Assembly (NCBI GenBank): GCA_964609625.1
Contig: CAZSRS010000009.1
Location: forward strand, 1-64,000
DNA: 64,000 nt
Source of the DNA: G963674665 sp964609625
GTDB taxonomy: Bacteria; Desulfobacterota; Desulfovibrionia; Desulfovibrionales; Desulfovibrionaceae
Direction: 5' to 3'
The position numbers and the translations under genes were made by a program. A model generated the notes under the pieces. That model was given only the letters and a program-made list of their open reading frames with translations. It searched no databases and was not told where the DNA came from. The first letter of the stretch is position 1; each line of letters opens with the position of its first letter. Positions 41,010 through 49,906 of this stretch are shown here, one piece after another.

Positions 41010-42551
41010 ATGATCTCTTCCAGGTATCTCGGTTTGGCGATCGGACTCTTCTTTGGCGTCGCGGGAGTTGCGGTGGGGGCATATTTCCTTTTCAGCGCAT
41101 GGTTTCCGGTTAGCCCTCCCCCGCTGTCGCCCCGACTCGAGTACGCGGGCTCCTACCTCATCCTTGCAAGCGAACGCGCGAGCAGGGAGTATGCCGAGGC
41201 CATCGAGGTGGCGCAAGAACTGCATCCTTCCGCGCGCCAGGCGGTGTTTGTTCCTGAAAACCCCGCTTCCCTGCTTCCTGAACTGCGCACCCTAACCCCG
41301 CGTTTTGCGATGATCTTCCTGATGCCGGACGAACTCGACGCCAACGTGGCTTGGGATTGGCTGAGAACAGCGGCGCAAATCGACGACGATCCCTTTGTTG
41401 ACGTTTCCACGGGCTACATTACCGGCGAGACGCCTGACGACGCCTTGTCCCTGATGTACCGCATCCGGGACACGGTGAATGGCAAGACCCTGCTCCCCGC
41501 CGTTTTCATTGATAATCTGGCCGCCAATCCTTCGGCTGATCCCTCCATGTTCGGGATGATGCGGGGTAATTTTTTCCTGCCGTCCTTTGAAGATCGTTTC
41601 CAGGTCAGGAGCATCAGTTGTGGCATTCGCGGCTTTGGCACGGAGCGTCTGGACTCAATGGCGGGTGCGGGAGTTCTTCACTTTGGCGGGCATGGCTATC
41701 CAGACAGGATTGTCGATACCTTGAACGGTGTTTTCGTGCGGAGGCTTGTGCTTTCCTCGAGCGTCGTCTTCAACGGCGCTTGCTACACTGGCGTGACAGG
41801 TCGTTGGTTCGACATGACCGGTAACACCGTCAGGGAGCGGTGGACACCCGCCAACGTCAACTTCTGCCTTGGCATGCTCAAGAACAACGTAGTCGCCTAT
41901 CTCGCTGCCCTACATGCCGACCACGGAATTCCGGTTTACCAGGAAATGGAGTACATGGCTTACAGCGGCGCACCCCTCGGTGATGTCATGAAGCACAGTC
42001 ACGACGCCCTCGTCCTGGCCGAGGGAGGCACGCTGCCCGAATTCCCGGGCTTTGCGGACGGGGTCGAACGCAACTGGACGCCCTCGGAGTTCATGATCTT
42101 CGGCACGGGCACGCGCGTGCTTTTCGGCGATCCCGCCATGGTCCTCGCCCCTGCTTTTACCGCACCTCCGTTCACTCTTGCGTTGACATCGGAGCACGAA
42201 GCGTTGCTCGCTACGTTCGTGCTTGACAACGAGCGCCTGCGCGGTAGCTTTACGGACACGTTTCATGCGGATCTGGCTTATTCGCCCCAGGGATTCAATG
42301 ACCGGGCCCTTTTCACGGTGCCCTTGCCCGTTGAATGGGAGGGAGCCGTGGCGCAGGTGCTCGCCGCAACGGCATTGGAGGGGAGCCAGCTGCCGTTTAG
42401 ATTGGTGGGGCAGGCGACGGAAAACCATGACGGAGCGATGCTTCTGCACGTGCAGGTCGATTTTCCCTCAAGCGCGTATATGACCTCGGCCTTCAGGAAC
42501 AAGGGCAGCCAAGTGAACCTGCGTGTAACCAAGAGAGGAGGCTCGGAATGA
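41010..42551 (+). CDS. Membrane-anchored gingipain/CHAT-like (clan CD) cysteine peptidase candidate
   Basis: A 513-residue protein. One N-terminal membrane anchor (about residues 7-32) is followed by a soluble part that should face the periplasm. Clan CD hallmarks are in the right order: a hydrophobic strand ending in HFGGHG (putative catalytic His228), then a strand VVFNGACYTG with putative nucleophile Cys258. A later VLFGDPAMVL matches the 'GDP' motif seen in C25 (gingipain-like) peptidases. The last ~130 residues look like a beta-sandwich. AGGAGG precedes the ATG. The gene stands alone; substrate unknown. Confidence 0.7.
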   Translation: MISSRYLGLAIGLFFGVAGVAVGAYFLFSAWFPVSPPPLSPRLEYAGSYLILASERASREYAEAIEVAQELHPSARQAVFVPENPASLLPELRTLTPRFAMIFLMPDELDANVAWDWLRTAAQIDDDPFVDVSTGYITGETPDDALSLMYRIRDTVNGKTLLPAVFIDNLAANPSADPSMFGMMRGNFFLPSFEDRFQVRSISCGIRGFGTERLDSMAGAGVLHFGGHGYPDRIVDTLNGVFVRRLVLSSSVVFNGACYTGVTGRWFDMTGNTVRERWTPANVNFCLGMLKNNVVAYLAALHADHGIPVYQEMEYMAYSGAPLGDVMKHSHDALVLAEGGTLPEFPGFADGVERNWTPSEFMIFGTGTRVLFGDPAMVLAPAFTAPPFTLALTSEHEALLATFVLDNERLRGSFTDTFHADLAYSPQGFNDRALFTVPLPVEWEGAVAQVLAATALEGSQLPFRLVGQATENHDGAMLLHVQVDFPSSAYMTSAFRNKGSQVNLRVTKRGGSE

Positions 42552-42722
42552 TGCCGCGTCGAGTGTGTCGGCTTCACATCCCCCAGCAGGGGAAACACTC
42601 TGGTCGACGGAGCCCTGGTCCTTCCCTTGACCGCCTGCGGTAACATCGTTATATGATTCCCAATAGCGGGTACGCATTACAGCCGTCCCTGCTTGCTACT
42701 GCAAAAATACAGACACTCAGGC

Positions 42723-43604
42723 ATGGACAAACCCCTCAGGAAAGCCTGCCACATCGGCGGCTACACTGTTCCACCGCCTCCCACGACCAAGGCGCTTTAC
42801 GATTTTTTCGCCGGGCTGTGTACAGACCCTGGTTGCCCACGCTGTGGTATGCTGACCATCTATACCCTGAAAAGCGGACGCATGCGCTGCGCCTCGTGCG
42901 GCTACACCTTCCATCGTTTCTCCCGTCGTTTCATCAGTCGCAGCGGTCTGCCCCTGGAGTACTGGCACGCCGTGCTGCACTATTTCATTGCCGGCTTCAC
43001 ACCCCAGGAAACCGCACAACGCCTGGTGCTGACGCCCAACACGGTGTTCAAGGCCTTCGGCACCATCAGACTGGCCATCGTGGCCGGCTCTCCAGACGGG
43101 GAGCGGTTGCTGGATGCATACGGGCAGCCTGCCCGCTTCTGCCCCAACATCGATCTCAAGGATGACGAGGAGCGCCATCTGTGCCTGCAATGCCGCTCTC
43201 CAGTGCTGGGCGTGCAGGAAGAGCGGGGGCGGGGGCGGGTGCGCATCGATCTGATACCCGCGCTCACGGCCCAGGGTGTCTTCGCCATGCCCCTTCCCCT
43301 GAAGACTTGGCGCAGTTTCATCTATTCCGGCAGGTTCCAGGAGTGGGACACCCTGATCTTCTGCTGCTGCCGCACTGCGCGGAACATTTTTAAGGCCAAG
43401 TTCACCCAGGAGAGCTTGCCTTTTTCACAGGGAGCCTTCCACGCCTTTGCCGAGAACTGGTTCGCCCGCTACCATTGCCCGGCACCAGAAACCTCCCATA
43501 CCTATCTCAAGGAATTGGAACTGCGATTCAATCACCGCCACGAGCCGTTCTATCACGTGCTGGCAAGGGCCTTGTGCTCCTTTGTGCCAAAGCGTGGGCA
43601 GTGA
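42723..43604 (+). CDS. IS1595-like transposase-derived protein, probably inactive
   Basis: A 293-residue protein with an N-terminal zinc ribbon (C38, C41, C56, C59). A helical segment follows (GLPLEYWHAVLHYFIAGFTPQETAQRL) like the N-terminus of IS1595/ISXO2 transposases, plus the terminal ELRFNHRHEPF that echoes their end. The normal DDE residues (DETYVGG and TD motifs) are absent, and the middle holds extra Cys pairs (CLQC, CCC). No flanking terminal repeats were found. It may be a domesticated transposase with a DNA-binding role. Confidence 0.6.
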   Translation: MDKPLRKACHIGGYTVPPPPTTKALYDFFAGLCTDPGCPRCGMLTIYTLKSGRMRCASCGYTFHRFSRRFISRSGLPLEYWHAVLHYFIAGFTPQETAQRLVLTPNTVFKAFGTIRLAIVAGSPDGERLLDAYGQPARFCPNIDLKDDEERHLCLQCRSPVLGVQEERGRGRVRIDLIPALTAQGVFAMPLPLKTWRSFIYSGRFQEWDTLIFCCCRTARNIFKAKFTQESLPFSQGAFHAFAENWFARYHCPAPETSHTYLKELELRFNHRHEPFYHVLARALCSFVPKRGQ

Positions 43605-43740
43605 TTTTTTTCTCCTCGTTTTTTCCTGATTGCTCTACCAATAAACTCCACAATACCCGTGCGCCGGTCCGCGATCCCAAGGGGTGGTCGGCTGGGGAAA
43701 CGGTGCGTCCCGGTTGCCCGGAAAACAAGGAGGTGTGATG

Positions 43741-44208
43741 ATGTCGGTACAGCGCAAGTCACCCATGGGCAAGTTTCTCGTGGGAGGACTGGTGGCGGGG
43801 CTTCTGATCTACGGGGGTTTCGCCTATTCCATGAAGGCCACGGACCAGGCCAGATTCTGCGGCACGTGCCACACCATGAACGAGCAGGTGCGGACGCATC
43901 AGATGTCAGGGCACGCCAAACAGGCCTGCAACGAATGCCACCTCCCGGAAGGAGGGCTGGTCCGCTACACTTACAAGGCCAGGAGCGGCAGCCACGATTC
44001 CTTTGTCACCGCCTTCGGCACCGTGGCGGACGTGATCCACGCCACCGAGGACACCAAGGGCGTGGTCAACGAGAACTGCAAGCGTTGCCACGGCATCACA
44101 GTGCTCAACGTGGACATGACCTCCAAGCCGTATTGCACCGACTGTCACCGCAACGTGCCCCACATGAGCAAGATGCCCATTTCCAGGAGGAGTGCAGCCA
44201 ATGACTAG
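43741..44208 (+). CDS. nrfH: Cytochrome c nitrite reductase small subunit
   Basis: A 155-residue NapC/NirT-type membrane tetrahaem cytochrome that passes electrons from menaquinol to NrfA. The N-terminal helix (FLVGGLVAGLLIYGGFAY) is followed by four CxxCH sites (CGTCH, CNECH, CKRCH, CTDCH). AAGGAGG lies 7 bases before this ATG; a directly preceding ATG (43738) is an alternative start. Its stop lies within the nrfA start region. Confidence 0.95.
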   Translation: MSVQRKSPMGKFLVGGLVAGLLIYGGFAYSMKATDQARFCGTCHTMNEQVRTHQMSGHAKQACNECHLPEGGLVRYTYKARSGSHDSFVTAFGTVADVIHATEDTKGVVNENCKRCHGITVLNVDMTSKPYCTDCHRNVPHMSKMPISRRSAAND

Positions 44209-45778
44209 AACCCCTTTCGCCCTGTTCGTCCTTGTATGTCTGGCCCTGGCCCTGGCCGGCGGCTGCAGCGAAATCTCGGAGCCGCAAACCCCGACCTACA
44301 AGACCAATTTGCCCAAGGACACCATCACCAACAAGCCCTTCCAGGAGGTCCTGCCCCTGCAGTACGAAACCTATCTGCGCAACGACGAAGACACGGTGAT
44401 GACCGACTACAAGGGTTCGGTGCCCTATCACAAGAACGACGACGTCAACCCCCTGCCCAAGGGCTTCAAGCACGCCCAGCCGTACCTGAAGAACCTCTGG
44501 ATGGGCTATCCCTTCAGCTACGAATACAACGAGACACGGGGGCACACCCAGGCCCTGTCCGACATCCTGCAGATAGACCGCCTCAACCGTTACGACGAAA
44601 AGGCCGGCCTGCCCTCCACCTGCTACAACTGCAAGACCCCAAAGATGATCGAGTGGATCGACAAGTACGGCGACGATTTCTGGCCCATGGAGTTCAACGA
44701 GTTCCGCCAGGAACTCGACCTCAGGGACCACACCATCGGCTGCGCCACCTGCCACAATCCCGAGGACATGACCCTGCGCATCACCTCCGTGCCCCTGAAC
44801 GACTATCTGAAAAAGGTGGGCAAGGACCCGGAGAAGCTGAGCCGCAACGAGATGCGCTCCCTGGTCTGCGGCCAGTGCCATGTGGAATACTATTTCACCG
44901 ATGCCAAGCACGGCCCCAAGGCCAAGCCCGTGTTCCCCTGGACCCATGGCTTCGGCTTCGAGGAGATGTACGAGTACTACAAGGACTTCGGCTCCACCGA
45001 CTCCCCGGGCATGGAGGACTGGTTCACGGATTGGACCCACGCCGTTTCCAAGACCCCCATGCTCAAGGCCCAGCACCCCGAGTACGAGACCTTCATCGAC
45101 GGTCCCCACGGGGCGGCCGGCGTGGCCTGCGCCGACTGCCACATGTCCTACACCAGGCTGGACGGCAAGAAGAAGATCTCCAACCACCACTGGCAGTCGC
45201 CCCTCAAGAGCCCGGAGACCATCAACGCGGCCTGCCGCACCTGCCATACGGACAAGACGCCTGAGTATCTGAAGGAACGCGTGCTGGCCACACAGAAGAA
45301 GACCTTCGATCAGCTGCTCAAGGCCCAGGAGATTTCGGTCAAGGCCCACGAGGCCATCCGCCTGGCCAACGAGTGGTACGGTTCCAAGGCCCCGGACTAC
45401 GCCGGCCTCATGGCCCAGGCCAGGGAGCGTTGTCGCAAGGCCCAGTTCCTCTGGGATCTGGTCTCGGCCGAGAACAGCGTGGGCTTCCACAACCCGGCCA
45501 AGGCCCTGGATGCCCTGGCCAGTTCGCAGCGCTACAGCCAGGAGGCCGTGAACCTGGCCATGCAGGCCACGCAGTATGGTATCGCCCCGGACCTCGAAGG
45601 CGACATCAAGGACATCGTGCCCCCCATCCTGGAGCACAGCCGCAAGCTGCAACAGAGCGCGGAGCACCTGGCCTCTCACAAATGGCTCTCCTACCTGCCG
45701 CAATTCCCCGAGGCTGACCTGATCTGGAACCTGAACAAGCGCGTGGCCGGCACGCCCGAGGCCAAGCAGGGCGAATAA
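44201..45778 (+). CDS. nrfA: Ammonia-forming cytochrome c nitrite reductase catalytic subunit
   Basis: A 525-residue pentahaem enzyme reducing nitrite to ammonium with six electrons. The active-site haem has the diagnostic CxxCK motif (TCYNCKTPK), followed by four CxxCH sites (CATCH, CGQCH, CADCH, CRTCH). The signal sequence ends in a lipobox (LALAGGCS), so the protein is probably lipid-anchored. The ATG at 44201 overlaps the nrfH stop and follows AGGAGG. It also removes NO and hydroxylamine and so complements Hcp. Confidence 0.97.
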   Translation: MTRTPFALFVLVCLALALAGGCSEISEPQTPTYKTNLPKDTITNKPFQEVLPLQYETYLRNDEDTVMTDYKGSVPYHKNDDVNPLPKGFKHAQPYLKNLWMGYPFSYEYNETRGHTQALSDILQIDRLNRYDEKAGLPSTCYNCKTPKMIEWIDKYGDDFWPMEFNEFRQELDLRDHTIGCATCHNPEDMTLRITSVPLNDYLKKVGKDPEKLSRNEMRSLVCGQCHVEYYFTDAKHGPKAKPVFPWTHGFGFEEMYEYYKDFGSTDSPGMEDWFTDWTHAVSKTPMLKAQHPEYETFIDGPHGAAGVACADCHMSYTRLDGKKKISNHHWQSPLKSPETINAACRTCHTDKTPEYLKERVLATQKKTFDQLLKAQEISVKAHEAIRLANEWYGSKAPDYAGLMAQARERCRKAQFLWDLVSAENSVGFHNPAKALDALASSQRYSQEAVNLAMQATQYGIAPDLEGDIKDIVPPILEHSRKLQQSAEHLASHKWLSYLPQFPEADLIWNLNKRVAGTPEAKQGE

Positions 45779-45818
45779 CCGCCATGGCCGAATCCGAGGG
45801 GACTGCCCCGATACAAAA

Positions 45819-45852
45819 CGCCCCCCGGTGGTCATTGTACCGCCGGGGGGCG
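45819..45852. terminator. Bidirectional terminator between nrfA and higA
   Basis: A 13-bp stem with one G-U pair (CGCCCCCCGGTGG with CCGCCGGGGGGCG). On the minus strand it is followed by TTTT (AAAA at 45815-45818), serving the higBA transcript; on the plus strand it is followed by CTATCCTTTCC. Confidence 0.8.
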
Positions 45853-45867
45853 CTATCCTTTCCTCCC

Positions 45868-46194
45868 CTACGCAGGGTCGGCAGCGGTTGGAGGGGTATG
45901 TAGCGGCCGCACCTCGCGGGTGATGCGCTCCACAAGGCCCTGGTCCTCCGCCACATGAAGTTCGTAGATATCCTGCAACCCCAGCCAGAATTCGTGCGAC
46001 GTGCCGAAGAACCTGGCGAGTCGGAGCGCGGTATCCATGCTGATACCCCGCTTCCCGGCGATGATCTCATACATCCGCTGCGAGGGGACGCCGATATGCA
46101 CGGCAAGGCTGTTGGTCGACATGCCCAGGGGGATCAGAAACTCCTCCTTGAGCACTTCCCCTGGGTGCACAGGGGGCATTGTCTTGTTTCCCAT
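45868..46194 (-). CDS. higA: HigA-family antitoxin
   Basis: A 108-residue HTH protein. MPPVHPGEVLKEEFL and the XRE-type helix-turn-helix (STNSLAVHIGVPSQRMYEIIAGKRGI) with DTALRLARFFGTSHEFWLGLQ are classic HigA/VapI features. It binds and neutralises the HigB toxin and represses the operon. The ATG at 46194 follows AGGAGA. It lies 11 bases after higB, the toxin-first order typical of higBA. Confidence 0.95.
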   Translation of the reverse strand: MGNKTMPPVHPGEVLKEEFLIPLGMSTNSLAVHIGVPSQRMYEIIAGKRGISMDTALRLARFFGTSHEFWLGLQDIYELHVAEDQGLVERITREVRPLHTPPTAADPA

Positions 46195-46205
46195 ATCGTT
46201 GTCTC

Positions 46206-46484
46206 CTAGTGGTAATCCACGATTTCGACACAGTGAGCGTCTTGCCCGTCCCAAATGAAGCAGATTCGCCACTGGTCGTATACCCGTATCGAATACTGCC
46301 CCTTCCGGTCACCACTCAAGGACTCGAGTCGGTTTCCAGGCGGCACTTTCAGTTCCTCAAGACTGGTTGCCACGTGCACAAGCATCAGCTTGCGCAGGAC
46401 CCGCCTCTGGATGATTGACGGGAGTCTGGTTGGTTCGCGAGCCCAGACAAGACGGGCGATTTTTCCCTTGAACGATTTTATCAC
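46206..46484 (-). CDS. higB: HigB-family mRNA-cleaving toxin
   Basis: A 92-residue RelE-superfamily toxin. MIKSFKGKIARLV, RLPSIIQRRVLRKLMLVHVA, VPPGNRLESLSGDRKGQYSIRVYDQWRICF and EIVDYH are the full family pattern, including the catalytic basic and terminal His/Tyr residues. The start is a GTG at 46484 that lies inside the operator palindrome, and no Shine-Dalgarno is visible, so the message may be leaderless or nearly so. Confidence 0.95.
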   Translation of the reverse strand: MIKSFKGKIARLVWAREPTRLPSIIQRRVLRKLMLVHVATSLEELKVPPGNRLESLSGDRKGQYSIRVYDQWRICFIWDGQDAHCVEIVDYH

Positions 46485-46510
46485 GGATTACGTGTAACAC
46501 GCGCTCCGTG
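46482..46510. promoter_or_regulatory. Nested palindromic higBA operator
   Basis: Outer arms CACGGA (46482-46487) and TCCGTG (46505-46510) enclose an inner perfect dyad CGTGT-A-ACACG (46491-46501), with exactly three bases between outer and inner arms on both sides. The site covers the higB start codon. This is a strong candidate for HigA or HigBA binding. Confidence 0.7.
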
Positions 46511-46732
46511 AAAATGGAAGCACTTTCGTTTGAGTTCTCCTCGCCCCCGCTCCACCCGGCGGACCTCCATGGCCTCGGGGCGGGCGAACCAAGGCATGGC
46601 TGCCACGAGATGGAGTCTCGCGCCTGTGGCGCTCGCGGCGTCACTCGCTCTGTCGGCGCGGACGCCGATGATCCTGAAAAATGCTCCCGTTGTGTCCGCT
46701 GGAGCAAGGGGTAAGAGGTGTTCCCACGCCCC

Positions 46733-47287
46733 TCACCGAAGCAACCGGACCAGACCTCGGTCTCCCAGGGTGAGCAGGAGGGAGTGCACCAAGTCCGGTG
46801 GGCCCCAAATACGCAGCTCGCATTGGAGTTGCTCCAGGCGCCAACCCAGGCCGCTGGCCTGGACCAATCGGGCCAGTTCCTCGGCATGCTCCTCGGCAAA
46901 GGGGATCTTTTCGGTAATCTCGGGTTGCCATGCATCCGTGGTGAGTTCTCCGGCGAGCACCGCGGCCACCTGCGCCGAGACCTGCGATATGCGCAAGGCC
47001 GGGCAGCTCGGCAACGCCGGTCCCCAGAGGTGTTGCAACACCTCGTTGTCCTCGACCAGAGCGCCGGTGTGGGTGTCCACGATCAGCGCATTGGTCGGAT
47101 GCGTGCAATAGGCGACACGACGAGTCTTGGGCAGGCGGACCATGAAAATCGGAGGCTCGCCGTATTCTTCGCGGAAGGCAGTGACCCGTTGCTCGTAGGC
47201 GCGCCTGTGGTGGATGGACCAGAGGATTTCCCGCGTGCTCTTGGGGGAGGTCTTGGCCAGGATGTCGAAGAGGCTGTGCTGGTCCAT
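46733..47287 (-). CDS. Hypothetical protein
   Basis: A protein of 184 residues, or 191 from the GTG at 47308. No known domain is seen. The central part (FREEYGEPPIFMVRLPKTRRVAYCTHPTNALIVDTHTGALVEDNEVLQHLWG) looks like a folded beta-rich domain, and codon use matches true genes nearby. It lies 24-45 bases after the patatin gene on the same strand and may be co-transcribed. Upstream of higBA, the 222 bases from 46511 to 46732 hold no gene. Confidence 0.5.
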   Translation of the reverse strand: MDQHSLFDILAKTSPKSTREILWSIHHRRAYEQRVTAFREEYGEPPIFMVRLPKTRRVAYCTHPTNALIVDTHTGALVEDNEVLQHLWGPALPSCPALRISQVSAQVAAVLAGELTTDAWQPEITEKIPFAEEHAEELARLVQASGLGWRLEQLQCELRIWGPPDLVHSLLLTLGDRGLVRLLR

Positions 47288-47332
47288 TTCTCGTTCAGCC
47301 GCATCCACCGTGGGTGCCGGGATGTCCTGGCA

Positions 47333-48556
47333 CTACTCCACATATCCGGGGGGCGTTTCGAGCCAGAAGCCTCCGGCTATGCCCATGGCCCGCCCCGTGT
47401 CGAAAAGAATGCGCATGGCCGCGGGGTCGAACTCCTCCTTGCGCTCCGGATAGTTCTCCAGCGGAATGCTCACCAGGTTGAAGCCGATGCCGTCGCGTTT
47501 GGCGTAGGAGAAGGCTTTGTAAACCTCCCCCACGTCCTGCCCCCGGATCAGGGAGGACACCGCGTTACCGGCGATGGAACTCAGGCGGGGCGACACGGCC
47601 TTATAGGGGCTCTCCAGCCGGTTGTTGACCACCACGTAGAGTTCGCGCCGGGGGCGGTTTTCCTTGGGTATGTGCTGAAAAAGCTGATGGATGTCCACCA
47701 TGGGGCCGTAGATGAAGAACTGGCTGACGGTGCCCCCGTCCACGTGCATCTCGTCGTACTCCTTGCCGCCGGCATGCACCTGGATGTACTCGGGGTTGAA
47801 GAGCACGGGCACCGAGGCCGAGGCCACCATGACCTTGCGGAATAGCTCCAGGGCATGAGGGTGCTTGCTGGAGGCGATGGCGCCCATGTCCCAGACCATG
47901 CTGCGCTTGGCGTCCAGGTTGGTCGTGGCGATGAGCAGGAAACGCCCCCTGCGGTATTCCTTGGCCACGGCCTCCAATACTTCGGGAGTCACGTACTCCG
48001 CCACCATGCGTCGCAGGGGCGAGGAGTCGGCCACCGAATCGCTGCCCAGGATGTGGAAGATGCTGCGCAGGATGTAGATGCTGTCCGGCGTGATGGTGGT
48101 GTACATCTTCATCAGGAGTGCATCGTATTTCTGGCCGAGAAAGGCGAATGGGGCGATGAGCGCGCCGGTGCTTACGCCCGTGACCACGCGGAACTCCGGC
48201 CTGTCGCCGCGTTCGCTCCAGCCGTGGAGCAGGCCGGCGCCGAACGCGCCGTCGGCTCCGCCGCCGGAAAGGGCCAGTAGGGAGTCGGTCCTGCCAGGGG
48301 CCAGGGCGCCCTCATGGCTCTCGAGGTACCAGGTGATGCCGCGGGTCAGGTGCTCCTGAAACAGCGTACTGTAGCTGTCGCCCCAGGAGCGTACGTCCCG
48401 GATGCCCATGGGCAGGGCCTGGTTCTCAAGCCCTCCGGGCAGGGCGTTGCGCACGATCCTGCCACCACAGCCGGCCGTAAGCAGCAGGCACACGAACAAC
48501 CCCAGGATCAGAAACCTCTTCGGGTCCATGCCTGTCGGCCTATCGTTCACGCGCAT
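47333..48556 (-). CDS. Patatin-like phospholipase lipoprotein
   Basis: A 407-residue lipoprotein (lipobox LLLTAGCGG). The patatin fold motifs are complete: the oxyanion loop ALSGGGADGAFGAG, the nucleophile elbow GVSTGA, and the catalytic DGG (HVDGGTV). It should hydrolyse acyl chains of lipids at the cell envelope. GGAGGGAGCAC precedes the ATG at 48556; an upstream in-frame start lacks a site. Confidence 0.9.
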   Translation of the reverse strand: MRVNDRPTGMDPKRFLILGLFVCLLLTAGCGGRIVRNALPGGLENQALPMGIRDVRSWGDSYSTLFQEHLTRGITWYLESHEGALAPGRTDSLLALSGGGADGAFGAGLLHGWSERGDRPEFRVVTGVSTGALIAPFAFLGQKYDALLMKMYTTITPDSIYILRSIFHILGSDSVADSSPLRRMVAEYVTPEVLEAVAKEYRRGRFLLIATTNLDAKRSMVWDMGAIASSKHPHALELFRKVMVASASVPVLFNPEYIQVHAGGKEYDEMHVDGGTVSQFFIYGPMVDIHQLFQHIPKENRPRRELYVVVNNRLESPYKAVSPRLSSIAGNAVSSLIRGQDVGEVYKAFSYAKRDGIGFNLVSIPLENYPERKEEFDPAAMRILFDTGRAMGIAGGFWLETPPGYVE

Positions 48557-48644
48557 GTGCTCCCTCCGGTGGTGTGCGGTGAAACTGTTTCCATACGTGT
48601 ATACGACTCTCGGAAAAAAGCCCATAGGCGGAGCAAGGGGGGTG

Positions 48645-49874
48645 TCAACCCGGCTGGCGCCAGGCGGAGAAAGGCTTGAGTTCGAAGAGCTTCTTGGTCT
48701 GGGTGGAGATGATGTGGAAGTACTTGTCCTGAGGGATGTAGATGAAAGGCACGTCCTCGGTGCGGCGGAACAGGAAATGGGAGAGGATCATTCGGTTCAC
48801 GGCCTGGTGTCCCATGATCATGACGTTCTCGGCGTTGCCCGAAAGGTAGAGCGCCTTCTTCAGACCTCGATCCACGCGTTCGTACAGCGTGACGTAGCCC
48901 TCGCCCTGGGGGTAGACGTAGTTGTACTTGTCCTTGCCGCGCGCCGCATAGACATCGGGCATCTTGCGCTGGATTTCCTGGTAGGTCATGCCCTCGCAGA
49001 TGCCGGCGTCGATCTCGTCGAATTCCTTGAGTTCGATCACCACGCAGTCGTCCCTGGAATCCAGGATGGGGCGGGACATCTGGCGGGTCCTGAGCTTGGA
49101 ACTGCGGAAGAGGTAGGGGATGTGCACGCCGCGGAAATGCCTGGCCAGGGCCTGGGCCTGGGCCTGCCCCTTTTCCGTGAGTCCCGAGTCGCCGCCGATG
49201 CGGTACTCGAGGTTGTCGTAGGTCTGTCCGTGCCGCACCAGGAAGAGCCCCTTGACCCAGTCCGAGACCAGGATGTCGCGGATTCGCTGGTAGAATGGCA
49301 GCACGGCGCGGACGCGTTCCTTGAGGATGCGGTTGTTCAGGGAGTCCAGGAGCACGTGGTCGAATTCATCCTCCAGGGGGTCGTAGGAGCGCAGGTACTG
49401 GTTGACGCGGTCTTCCAGGCTCTTGCAGGCCTGATCAAAGCCGAGGTGGGAGAACTCGGGCAGCTTGGTTTTGCGGGTGATGCTCGCGGCCACGAGATCG
49501 GCGTCGTTGTTCTGGCACTCCACAAAAAGGATGGGATGCTCGGTGAGATGGCAGCGGATCTTGTTGCGCCTGGCGCGGGAGACGTTGGTGGCGTCGAGGA
49601 TGGCCACCTCGCCCCCTTCCATGAGGTAGTTCTTGGCCTCGTAGATGTTCACCAGGGCGATTTCTTCCCTGAGCAGGGCGGTCTCGGCGTTGCCTGGGTC
49701 GTAGAACTCGGCATGGGAGGTGTTCTGGGGAAGGAGCCTGCGCCGCACGTCGCCGTTATTGAAGACCTGGATGCGGATGCCTTCCTTTACCAGGTTCTCC
49801 ATGATTTTTCTGGCCACCATGGACTTGCCCCGCGCGGGCAGTCCGACCATGACGATATACAGCTTTTCCGACAT
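48645..49874 (-). CDS. Bifunctional 6-phosphofructo-2-kinase / fructose-2,6-bisphosphatase-like protein
   Basis: A 409-residue fusion. The N-terminal half is a 6PF2K-type kinase (P-loop VGLPARGKSMVARKI, FNNGDVRRR, LDATNVSRARR, NPILFVECQNND-like region). The C-terminal half is a histidine phosphatase with the phosphorylated His in LFLVRHGQTYDN, the second His in MGHQAVNR and the EFDEIDAG acidic segment. In eukaryotes this enzyme sets fructose-2,6-bisphosphate levels. In bacteria it is uncommon, and the substrate here is unproven. The ATG at 49874 was chosen because the kinase P-loop begins there; upstream extension is GC-rich shadow sequence. Confidence 0.85.
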   Translation of the reverse strand: MSEKLYIVMVGLPARGKSMVARKIMENLVKEGIRIQVFNNGDVRRRLLPQNTSHAEFYDPGNAETALLREEIALVNIYEAKNYLMEGGEVAILDATNVSRARRNKIRCHLTEHPILFVECQNNDADLVAASITRKTKLPEFSHLGFDQACKSLEDRVNQYLRSYDPLEDEFDHVLLDSLNNRILKERVRAVLPFYQRIRDILVSDWVKGLFLVRHGQTYDNLEYRIGGDSGLTEKGQAQAQALARHFRGVHIPYLFRSSKLRTRQMSRPILDSRDDCVVIELKEFDEIDAGICEGMTYQEIQRKMPDVYAARGKDKYNYVYPQGEGYVTLYERVDRGLKKALYLSGNAENVMIMGHQAVNRMILSHFLFRRTEDVPFIYIPQDKYFHIISTQTKKLFELKPFSAWRQPG

Positions 49875-49906
49875 GACTGTGTGGTGCTCCAATAACGGGC
49901 GCGGCC

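Noticed and set aside
44105..45835. 576-residue minus-strand frame opposite nrfA
   Set aside because: Antisense of nrfA, which has all five haem motifs.
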